Source: JANNRW01 sp031401815
GTDB lineage: Bacteria > Desulfobacterota > Desulfuromonadia > Geobacterales > DSM-12255
Direction: 5' to 3'
Assembly: GCA_031401815.1 (NCBI GenBank)
Contig: JANNRW010000057.1
Coordinates: 1-8,185 of the forward strand
DNA: 8,185 bases
Under the pieces are notes generated by a model. That model ran no database searches and was not told the origin of the DNA. It was given only the letters and a program-made list of their open reading frames with translations. The position numbers were made by a program, and so were the translations under genes. Within the stretch, counting starts at the first letter, position 1. The number at the start of each line of letters is the position of its first letter. Shown here one piece after another: positions 1-5,615 of the stretch.

Positions 1-107
1 AACAATTGTGGAAGAACCTCGGAAGCTGGTCGGAAATGTTTGAAATCTTCTTTCGTCAGTTCTCGTACTTCTCCATCTTTGTCAGTCAATGGTAAGCGGT
101 TTGCCAT
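1..107 (-). CDS. brnA: BrnA-family antitoxin, 5' part only (cut by window edge)
   Basis: Antitoxin and probable autorepressor of a BrnT/BrnA type II toxin-antitoxin module. Reading leftward from the ATG at 107-105, 35 codons are visible, starting MANRLPLTDKDGEVRELT and continuing through a KEDFKHFRPASEVLP stretch. The opening LTDKDGEVRELT and the following ED(F)KHFRPA match the usual N-terminus of the BrnA family (COG3514), as I recall it. The DNA-binding C-terminal half lies outside the window. A Shine-Dalgarno-like GAAGGTG at 120-114 sits 6 bases before the ATG. The start lies inside the end of brnT, so the two genes overlap by 26 bases in different frames. The toxin-first order is typical of brnTA. 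The fragment is under 40 codons, so it rests on family resemblance and context, but both agree well. Confidence 0.85.
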   Translation of the reverse strand, partial: MANRLPLTDKDGEVRELTKEDFKHFRPASEVLPQL

Positions 108-360
108 ATTTATCACCTTCCCTTCTGTTTGCTTTGCGAAAACTGATTACTCGGACAGCATTGGCAACCGGGGTAAAACAAAGGATATGAAGACGGTGGT
201 CAAGATATCCGACAGCAATATATCTGGTTTCAGGATAATCATTACGGATATCAACAGCGATTTCAGCGGAACCCCATCCGAAATCAGAGGCTCTATCAAA
301 CGGCAAGCCACGCTCGGCTAAGTTTTTGTCTGACTTGATCTGATCGAATTCAATCATCAT
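82..360 (-). CDS. brnT: BrnT-family toxin (type II toxin-antitoxin, DUF497)
   Basis: Small RelE-fold ribonuclease toxin that slows growth by blocking translation until bound by BrnA. The protein is 91-92 residues, normal for the family. Visible hallmarks are MIEFD at the start, the K-x-x-x-N-L-x-x-R-G-L-x-F-x-x-A helix (residues about 8-23), a TRYIAVG strand near 45-51, and the C-terminal RVISFRKANRRE block, the usual RIISARxAxRRE signature of BrnT. No truncation or frameshift is seen. Two adjacent ATG codons (360-358 and 357-355) are possible starts. A longer reading from a TTG at 396 adds 12 residues unlike the family, and that TTG is better explained as part of the -35 box. No clear ribosome-binding site precedes either ATG. 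The 3' end overlaps the brnA start, giving a tight toxin-antitoxin operon. Function is assigned from family similarity. Confidence 0.88.
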   Translation of the reverse strand: MMIEFDQIKSDKNLAERGLPFDRASDFGWGSAEIAVDIRNDYPETRYIAVGYLDHRLHILCFTPVANAVRVISFRKANRREGDKYGKPLTID

Positions 361-367
361 AGCTGTA

Positions 368-396
368 TTTGTAACAACAAAATTGCCGAAAGTCAA
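368..396 (-). promoter_or_regulatory. Candidate sigma70 promoter of brnTA
   Basis: On the minus strand, TTGACT (396-391) is followed after 17 bases by TACAAA (373-368). These match the -35 box at 5 of 6 and the -10 box at 4 of 6 positions. Transcription would start near 361, directly at the first of the two brnT ATGs, so the transcript may have almost no leader. This would fit the lack of a visible ribosome-binding site. Prediction by eye only. Confidence 0.4.
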
Positions 397-415
397 CTAA
401 TGACGTTACAACAAA
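371..415. repeat. Pair of 11-bp near-identical direct repeats upstream of brnT (candidate operator)
   Basis: GTAACAACAAA (371-381) and GTTACAACAAA (405-415) differ by one base and lie 34 bases apart, about three helical turns. The first copy overlaps the candidate -10 element and forms a short palindrome with its flank (TTTGT/ACAAA arms at 368-372 and 377-381). BrnA-type antitoxins autoregulate their operons, so these are reasonable candidate binding sites. The sequence shows only the repeat; the operator role is inferred. Confidence 0.3.
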
Positions 416-462
416 TATTAAACGGACCAATGCTAGAAAAGTGCCTTTTATATGATTATTAG

Positions 463-639
463 ACCTTGAAAAGTGTAGAGTCTGATAAAAAGGGAAGATT
501 CCAACCAGAACCAAAACCAAAAGTCGGCGGGTCATGTGCATATTCCCGCAGGATCAATATTCAACATCGACTGGTTTATGAGGTCTTAGACAATATCAAG
601 ACAGTAAAGGTTATACGGATGTGGACACATTATGAATAA
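463..639 (+). pseudogene. yoeB: YoeB/Txe-family toxin remnant, C-terminal part
   Basis: An open frame of 58 codons with no start codon ends at the TAA at 637-639. From about 541 it reads YSRRINIQHRLVYEV, continues LDNIKTVKVIRMWTHYE and stops. This is the C-terminal half of YoeB/Txe mRNA interferases, including the HRLVY arginine and the terminal W-T-H-Y-E histidine, equivalents of E. coli YoeB Arg65 and His83. The stretch before it (FQPEPKPKVGGSCA, 499-540) resembles the NPFQ-PP-KLVG segment of the family. Upstream there is an in-frame TAG at 460-462. All three frames over 361-460 contain stops, and no recognisable N-terminus or antitoxin (YefM/Phd type) is present. The gene therefore appears truncated at its 5' end and probably silent, although the retained half is well preserved, which suggests recent decay. 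It lies between brnT and the cvfB-like gene, on the opposite strand to both. Confidence 0.8.
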
Positions 640-687
640 CAGAACATCCAATAAATGTCGTTTGGTGAAGCTAGCGGAAGACTAGCG

Positions 688-1521
688 CTAATCATGTTTT
701 TTGAGTCTTATCCCCTCATTGCCCAGTATCAGCAGACCATCCTTGTAAAGTCCGCCAACCCCCTTTTTGAAACTCTTTTTGCTGATACCGAGTGTTTGCA
801 GAATAAGCTCAGGGGGGCTCTGGTCGTGAAGCAACAGAGTTCCCCCTGAAGCAGCCAGCGCCTTCAGTATTGCTTCTCTGGCATCAGCAACCCCTTCGGC
901 TCCTACTCTCCTTAGAGTCACATCAAGTTTGCCATCTTCGCGCAGATGCTTCACGTACCCGGAAAGTTTCATCCCCGGAGCAAGGCCGGGTGTCAGCTCT
1001 TCCCGGTAAAGGAGCCCAGGGAAGCGGGAGTTTACTATCATCCTGGCGCCAAGATCGTTGTACTGCCAGAAGATGAGGGAGACAGCTTCGCCGTCGGCCA
1101 GTTCAGGCCGCCCTCGTTCAAGGCACTCCTCAATCCGGGCATTGGCAAAGGGTCTTCCCTGGGAATCCAGAGCTACTTTTACGAGATAGCGCTGCCCGAC
1201 CTGCATCCTTTCAGGTTGCAGGGAAAAGGGTGCCAGCAGATCCTTTGCCATCCCCCAGTCGAGAAACGCGCCATGCTGATCTACCGAACTGACTGTCAAA
1301 AGGGCGAATTCACCCGACTGAACCAGCGGGCGACGGCTGGTGGCCTGGAGTTTGCCCCTCAGATCAAGATAAAGAAACAGCTCCAATGCCTCACCTGCAA
1401 TAGCAAGAGGCGCCTCTTTCCGGGGCATGTGCGCCAGTTGGTCGCCAGCCTTCAGCCAGATTCCCCTGGAGTCTATATGATCGACTGTCAGGGTATGTAT
1501 GCAACAAAGTTCAGGATTCAT
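688..1521 (-). CDS. CvfB/YitL-like RNA-binding protein with S1 domains and winged helix
   Basis: Predicted cytoplasmic RNA-binding protein of the CvfB family (COG2996); in Staphylococcus aureus CvfB affects virulence gene expression through RNA. The 277 residues match the usual length. S1-like beta-barrel regions are seen at about 5-62, 68-130 and 143-205. The central one holds the diagnostic GAFLDWGMAKDLLAPFS block (84-100). The C-terminal 235-275 segment (SPPELILQTLGISKKSFKKG, then VGGLYKDGLLIL) is the family's winged-helix module. The ATG at 1521 is chosen because AAGGAG lies 5 bases upstream. A weak -10-like TATTAT is at 1556-1551, but its -35 region falls in the repeat and is poor. The 210-bp gap upstream, filled by an inverted repeat, suggests it is not simply the last gene of the ABC-F/yehS operon, though read-through is possible. 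The precise cellular role in this organism is unknown. Confidence 0.87.
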   Translation of the reverse strand: MNPELCCIHTLTVDHIDSRGIWLKAGDQLAHMPRKEAPLAIAGEALELFLYLDLRGKLQATSRRPLVQSGEFALLTVSSVDQHGAFLDWGMAKDLLAPFSLQPERMQVGQRYLVKVALDSQGRPFANARIEECLERGRPELADGEAVSLIFWQYNDLGARMIVNSRFPGLLYREELTPGLAPGMKLSGYVKHLREDGKLDVTLRRVGAEGVADAREAILKALAASGGTLLLHDQSPPELILQTLGISKKSFKKGVGGLYKDGLLILGNEGIRLKKHD

Positions 1522-1564
1522 CGGTGCTCCTTAAAGTTTAGTCAGATACCATAATAACACAAAT

Positions 1565-1704
1565 CCACCACGGAGACACGGAGGCACGGAGATAGTCGGA
1601 GCGAGTCATCATCTGCTATGAAAATACTGATAAATCACGGGGGTTATTATTACAATTAAAAGGTTTTCTCAGATTCTCTCCGTGTCTCCGCGCCTCTGTG
1701 GTGG
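1565..1704. repeat. Imperfect inverted repeat of the CACGGAGACACGGAGG type
   Basis: The left arm (1565-1592) reads CCACCACGGAGACACGGAGG and continues CACGGAGA. The right arm (1677-1704) is its reverse complement with 4 differences in 28. The outer edges pair a few bases further (1562-1564 with 1705-1707). Each arm has an internal CGGAGACA/CGGAGGCA periodicity. The 84-base centre is AT-richer and encodes nothing. GC-rich, purine-biased repeats of this type are familiar from intergenic regions of many environmental bacterial genomes. This element fills the gap between yehS and the cvfB-like gene; it could fold in the transcript and limit read-through, but there is no U-tract of a normal terminator. 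Mobility is not shown. Confidence 0.75.
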
Positions 1705-1731
1705 GTTCTCAAACAGAATGCAGCTGAAACA

Positions 1732-2226
1732 TTACAATTCAGGATCAATCACTCTTGCCTGTGAGCCTGCCTGACCAAAGGTCAGCCCCTGGACAAAGTT
1801 ACGGAGCAGCTGGTCGCCGCAGATCTTGTAATTTCTATGGTCAACAGCACGAAAAAAAGCAGAAAGTTCGGGTTTTGAAACAGTTACTCCGGCCTGGCTG
1901 AAGATGGCGATCATCTTTTCATCATTTAATTCAAGTGCGATTCTGAGTTTTCGCAGAATGAGATTGTTCGTCAATGCTCCGGATTCCGGCACCGGTGGTG
2001 ATCCTGATTTCCGCTCACCTCTTTTGAATGTTATCAACCCGTCCAGAAAAGCATTCATGACCATGTTATCACAGAGAACAAAGCCTTGCTCATCCTCTTT
2101 TTTCAGAAGTTTCAGCACATCTATCGGCCCTATATCTAGCCCTGACAGCTTGCATATCTCTGCAATGGTCTGTCCATTCAGCTTCAAGGCGTAACGAAGC
2201 CTGCGAAGCAGATCGTTATTGTTCAT
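1732..2226 (-). CDS. yehS: YehS-family protein, DUF1456 tandem repeat
   Basis: Cytoplasmic protein of the DUF1456 family, whose molecular function is unknown. The 164 residues are close to E. coli YehS (about 156). It contains two copies of the domain: residues 4-68 (NDLLRRLRYALKLNGQTIAE, then KKEDEQGF, then MNAFLDGLI) and 88-150 (NLILRKLRIALELNDEKMIA, then FRAVDHRNY, then LRNFVQGLT). Each copy starts with an N-x(2)-L-R-(R/K)-L-R-x-A-L-x-L-N helix and ends with a hydrophobic F-x-x-G-L helix. The linker 69-86 is Gly/Ser/Pro-rich, and the last 14 residues lie outside the repeat. The ATG at 2226 follows a perfect AGGAGG with 8 bases of spacing, located inside the last codons of the ABC-F gene. 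The start overlaps that gene by 11 bases, which points to translational coupling. No membrane segments or catalytic motif are recognised. Confidence 0.9.
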   Translation of the reverse strand: MNNNDLLRRLRYALKLNGQTIAEICKLSGLDIGPIDVLKLLKKEDEQGFVLCDNMVMNAFLDGLITFKRGERKSGSPPVPESGALTNNLILRKLRIALELNDEKMIAIFSQAGVTVSKPELSAFFRAVDHRNYKICGDQLLRNFVQGLTFGQAGSQARVIDPEL

Positions 2227-4171
2227 GACTTAATCCTCCTGAAAGTGTCTGCACCCGCTCCCACTCCTCGTACAGCCCGGTGAGTTCCGCTTCCAGGGTC
2301 GAATGCTCGATGCCAAGCGCAGCCATGGCTTCGTAGTCGCTGGCAGATACAGGATCAGCCATCTCCCCTTCGACCCTTGCAATGGATTTCTCATGCTTTT
2401 CGATTGCAGCCTCGACCTCTCCCAGCCGCTTCTGCCGGGCACGCTCCTCCCGCTGTCGTTGCTTCTCCTCCTCCCTCCCCCGAAGGCGCTCTTCTTTTGA
2501 GGCGGGCTCAGGGTTCGAGGGATTGGGTTCCGGGCGAGATGAGGCGCTGACGCGAAAAGGATCGGCTTCCATGTTGCTCTTTTTCGACAGGTAGTACTCG
2601 TAATCGCCATGATAGGAGGTAAGCCCCCCGCTCTCCACCTCGACGACACGGGTGGCCAGGCCGTCGATGAAGTGGCGGTCGTGGGAGACAAAGACAACAG
2701 TGCCGGGGAAGGAACAGAGAGCATCGAGCAGCATCTCCTTGCTGAAAAGATCAAGATGGTTGGTAGGTTCGTCCATCAGAAGGAGGTTGGCGGGCTTGAG
2801 CAGCATTTTGGCCAGAGCGAGCCGGTTACGCTCTCCACCGGAAAGGACAGCTGTTCTCTTATGAATATCATCGCCTGAAAAGAGAAACGCCCCAAGAAGG
2901 TCACGCAGGCGCGGCACCATGTCGTAGGGGGCATCGGCGTATAGCTCCTCATAGGCACTCCGGCTTACATCAAGAGCATCGGCCTGATCCTGGGCAAAAT
3001 AGTCGACAATCACGTTATGCCCGTAAAGCCGCTCGCCACCTTGGAAATCTCCACCAGCCAGCACCTGCATCAAGGTCGATTTCCCGGCTCCGTTATGGCC
3101 AACCAGAGCTATCTTCTCCCCTTTTTCAACAACCAGATCAATTCTCTCCAGTACTTTTTTCTGACCATATGCTCTGGTCAGGCTTGACAACTCCATCATC
3201 ACCCTGCCACTTTTCGGGGGCTCCGGAAAATGAAATCTGATTTTCTTTCGCTCCGGCGGGATTATGATCCGGTCGATCTTTTCAAGCTGCTTGATGCGTG
3301 ACTGCACCAAAGATGCCTTGTCAGCCTTAAAGCGGAAGCGCCTGATGAAATCATCGAGCTTTTCAATCTCTTCATCTTGTCGCCGCTTTGCCATTCGCAA
3401 AGCATCCACCCGGGCTTCGCGCTGCAACAGATAGTTACTGTAGTTGCAGTGATAATCGGTCATGGCATGATTCCATACCTCGACTATCCTCTGGCAGACC
3501 ATGTCCAGGAAGAAGCGGTCGTGCGAAACCAGCATGACAGAGTACGGGTAGGAGCAGAGGTACTCTTCGAGCCAGTTGCGAGCCTCGATATCAAGATGAT
3601 TGGTCGGTTCGTCAAGAAGAAGTATGTTCGGTTTCTGCAGGAGCAGTTTTGCAAGAGCAATCCGCATCTGCCAGCCGCCGGAAAAAGTACCGCACTCTTT
3701 TCCCCAGTCGCTCGGAAGAAACCCCAGACCGGTCAGAACGACTCCGACTTCCGCCTCTTTGGCATACCCCCCTTTTACCCGAAACTCCTCCTGCAACTCC
3801 CCATAGCGATGCAGCAGTTCAGCATCAGCCGGATTGTCATGGGACAGCTGTTCAAGACGAAGAGTAATATCATGCAGCTCCTTTTCCATGAGCTGCAACT
3901 CGTCCAGTGCGCTGAGCACCTCCTGAAAGAGAGCTCTTCCTCTTGTGACGATGCCGTCCTGGGGGAGATACCCGACAGTCGCCCCTTTGGCAAACTGCAG
4001 CTCGCCTCTGGAGAGTTCGATCTGCCCGGCAATAATCTTCATCAGGGTAGATTTACCGGCACCGTTTTCTCCGACAAGACCGACCCGCTCTCCCTTTTTC
4101 AGATGCCAGGAGATATTGGTGAAAAGGGGGGTGCCGGCGAAATCTTTAGTAATGTTTTTCAGATGAAGCAT
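2216..4171 (-). CDS. ABC-F family ATPase (YheS/YdiF type) with charged C-terminal coiled coil
   Basis: Soluble twin-ABC ATPase of the ABC-F family; members act on ribosomes (translation factors or antibiotic protection) and are not transporters. Domain 1: Walker A GENGAGKST at 34-42, signature FSGGWQ at 163-168, Walker B/DEPTNHLD ending at 194, switch SHDR at 216-219. The inter-domain linker (about 240-325) has the FRFKADKASLVQSRIKQLEK pattern typical of YheS/YdiF/ABCF3-like members. Domain 2: Walker A GHNGAGKST at 358-366, signature LSGGE at 443-447, DEPTNHLD ending at 474, SHDR at 496-499. Both catalytic glutamates (E188, E468) are present. A Pro/Ser-rich segment (538-558) leads into a very charged Arg/Glu helix and coiled coil (560-645), as in Uup-type C-terminal domains. 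There are no membrane segments. The start is the family-typical MLHLKNITK; the ribosome-binding site before it is weak. The gene leads a two-gene unit with yehS. Which ABC-F subfamily and whether it confers resistance cannot be decided by eye. Confidence 0.93.
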   Translation of the reverse strand: MLHLKNITKDFAGTPLFTNISWHLKKGERVGLVGENGAGKSTLMKIIAGQIELSRGELQFAKGATVGYLPQDGIVTRGRALFQEVLSALDELQLMEKELHDITLRLEQLSHDNPADAELLHRYGELQEEFRVKGGYAKEAEVGVVLTGLGFLPSDWGKECGTFSGGWQMRIALAKLLLQKPNILLLDEPTNHLDIEARNWLEEYLCSYPYSVMLVSHDRFFLDMVCQRIVEVWNHAMTDYHCNYSNYLLQREARVDALRMAKRRQDEEIEKLDDFIRRFRFKADKASLVQSRIKQLEKIDRIIIPPERKKIRFHFPEPPKSGRVMMELSSLTRAYGQKKVLERIDLVVEKGEKIALVGHNGAGKSTLMQVLAGGDFQGGERLYGHNVIVDYFAQDQADALDVSRSAYEELYADAPYDMVPRLRDLLGAFLFSGDDIHKRTAVLSGGERNRLALAKMLLKPANLLLMDEPTNHLDLFSKEMLLDALCSFPGTVVFVSHDRHFIDGLATRVVEVESGGLTSYHGDYEYYLSKKSNMEADPFRVSASSRPEPNPSNPEPASKEERLRGREEEKQRQREERARQKRLGEVEAAIEKHEKSIARVEGEMADPVSASDYEAMAALGIEHSTLEAELTGLYEEWERVQTLSGGLSHEQ

Positions 4172-4264
4172 GATGACCCGTGATCTTCTCGATACAGTTT
4201 CAGGTAGATGAAAAATGCCGGTATTCGTGCGGGGTAGATGATTACCAGATTTGCCTGTTCACGC

Positions 4265-4294
4265 ATTCTATTGAATTTGTCCGGGTAAAGTCAA
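4265..4294 (-). promoter_or_regulatory. Candidate sigma70 promoter for the ABC-F/yehS unit
   Basis: On the minus strand, TTGACT (4294-4289) and TAGAAT (4270-4265) are separated by 18 bases. Each matches its consensus at 5 of 6 positions. The predicted transcript would start near 4258, giving a leader of about 85-90 bases before the ATG at 4171. No attenuator or riboswitch-like fold was recognised in that leader. Confidence 0.5.
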
Positions 4295-4333
4295 TTTTCC
4301 CGTCAGTCAGAATGGGAAGAGAGCTCTTTTAAT

Positions 4334-4362
4334 TTTTCAAAAGATGAGAAACCTGTTATAGT
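4334..4362 (+). promoter_or_regulatory. Candidate extended -10 promoter for the thioesterase gene
   Basis: TTTTCA (4334-4339) and TATAGT (4357-4362) are spaced 17 bases, and a TG at 4354-4355 gives an extended -10 (TGTTATAGT). Transcription would start near 4369, with a leader of about 68 bases. A competing TTGACG at 4378-4383 has only a poor -10 (TAAATC at 4401). The promoter lies back to back with the ABC-F promoter, about 40 bases apart. Confidence 0.42.
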
Positions 4363-4436
4363 TCCAGAGATTTACAGTTGACGAATATTTATTGATCGAC
4401 TAAATCCATAAGTTGAAGCTTCCAGGGGGTGTTTAC

Positions 4437-5495
4437 ATGTTGAAACAAGAGCCTGAAGAAAAACCTGTTCCCGCCATAACCCCTCATGACACACGCTATC
4501 TCTTTGTGCTTCCATTCTCTACAGACCGTGAACTGGCAAGACATTTTCTTGTCAGCGAGCGCGACATAGTCGGTAATATTCGCTTCGGCAAACTTCTTGA
4601 AAATCTGGACAAGGTGGCCGAAAACACCGCGCTGGCCTATGTGCACAGGTTCTATCCTGCTGCCAGGGTTGTGACTGCGGCCATTGACAGCGTCATAGTC
4701 AGGAACCCGGCCGACACTATTCACGATCTAGTATTCTCTTCCCAGATCAATCATGTCGGTAAATCTTCTCTTGAGGTTGGAATAAGGGTAGAACATCTCG
4801 GCGCAAGATCTTGTCATGTTGCCAGCTGTTATTTCACCATGGTTGCACGCTCTACGGACAGCAACGAGGCAAGGAGCCTGGTTTTGCCGCCGCTCAATTA
4901 TAAAACTGATCATGAAAAAGCAAGATACAACAAGGCGAATATTCGCAGACAGGAGTATCGAGAGAGTCTGGTAAAGGCTGAGGAGATGCCGTCTCTTGAT
5001 GAGTATCTTTTCCTGAAAAATTTGCACAAGGAACAGGAATCTCCTGATTTCAAGGGAATACTTGTAAAGGATCTGCTCATTGATTCGAGTTGCAGGGCAT
5101 ACCCCGAGCAGGAGAACGTTCCACGGACTATTTTCGGAGGCTACCTGATAAGAAAAGCCTATGAAGTAGCTGCACTGGCTGCAGAAATGATTGCTCCAGG
5201 CAGAGTAATTCCCTGCAGGGTAAACCGGATAAATTTCAATCAGCCTGTCCTTTTGGGAGACCAGCTGAAATTCAGCGCCAGGGTCGTTTATACCGGTAAG
5301 ACAACAATCTCCGTACAGTCGGATATTGAGCGATTCAATCGAGGCGCAGGCGAAAAAGCACTGTCAAATTCATGCCTGTTCACGTTCAGGAATGTAGATG
5401 ACGACATGAAACCGCAAAAAGTGCCACTTATTTATCCTGCAACGTATGCTGAAGATGCAAGATTACTCAATGCTTATAGACAAAGGATCGATTAA
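4437..5495 (+). CDS. Double-hotdog acyl-CoA thioesterase (ACOT9-like)
   Basis: Predicted cytoplasmic acyl-CoA thioesterase that hydrolyses acyl-CoA to free acid and CoA. The 352 residues contain two hotdog folds in one chain. The first is at about 20-150, with DIVGNIRFGKLLENLDKVAE (43-62) as the hotdog-helix block and HVGKSSLEVGIRVEHLG in the sheet. The second is at about 205-325, with VPRTIFGGYLIRKAYEVAAL (228-247) followed by RVNRINFNQPVLLGDQLKFS (261-280) and ARVVYTGKTTISVQ. This arrangement and the G-(N/G)-xx-FG-x-L-(x)n-D/E pattern fit ACOT9-type (BFIT/BACH-like) enzymes. There is no signal peptide or membrane segment. The start ATG at 4437 has AGGGGGT 6 bases upstream. An in-frame TTG at 4413 would swallow that ribosome-binding site and is rejected. 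The gene stands alone between the divergent ABC-F promoter and the RNase gene, 120 bases before the latter. Chain-length specificity and pathway cannot be read from the sequence. Confidence 0.85.
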   Translation: MLKQEPEEKPVPAITPHDTRYLFVLPFSTDRELARHFLVSERDIVGNIRFGKLLENLDKVAENTALAYVHRFYPAARVVTAAIDSVIVRNPADTIHDLVFSSQINHVGKSSLEVGIRVEHLGARSCHVASCYFTMVARSTDSNEARSLVLPPLNYKTDHEKARYNKANIRRQEYRESLVKAEEMPSLDEYLFLKNLHKEQESPDFKGILVKDLLIDSSCRAYPEQENVPRTIFGGYLIRKAYEVAALAAEMIAPGRVIPCRVNRINFNQPVLLGDQLKFSARVVYTGKTTISVQSDIERFNRGAGEKALSNSCLFTFRNVDDDMKPQKVPLIYPATYAEDARLLNAYRQRID

Positions 5496-5615
5496 CAGGC
5501 TAAAAATCACCAGTAGCGGGCGCTTCCAGATGATAAATGCGAGCGTTGGTCAAAATAAAAAGCTTATGTAATGTGCAATCAAACTGCATGTTGCGAAGGA
5601 AAAGGATCAAACAAT

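Noticed and set aside
350..541. Minus-strand open frame of 63 codons overlapping brnT
   Set aside because: No ribosome-binding site or family resemblance, and it runs antisense to the YoeB remnant and across the brnT promoter.
671..690. GCTAG...CTAGC hairpin after the cvfB-like stop as a terminator
   Set aside because: The stem is only 5 bp and no T-tract follows on either strand in the right place.
946..1554. Plus-strand open frame of about 202 codons
   Set aside because: It lies antisense to the cvfB-like gene, which has strong family motifs and a good ribosome-binding site. The antisense protein shows no recognisable domain.
688..4171. The ABC-F, yehS and cvfB-like genes as a new defence or resistance cassette
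   Set aside because: All three belong to common housekeeping-type families, and there is no nuclease, sensor or mobile marker linked to them.
3377..4183. Plus-strand open frame of about 268 codons
   Set aside because: It is the antisense shadow of the ABC-F gene; conserved Walker and signature motifs prove the minus-strand reading.
5571..5615. N-terminal extension of the RNase from an earlier ATG
   Set aside because: The 15 extra residues (Cys-rich) are unlike the family, and the ATG at 5616 has a ribosome-binding site and gives the standard N-terminus.
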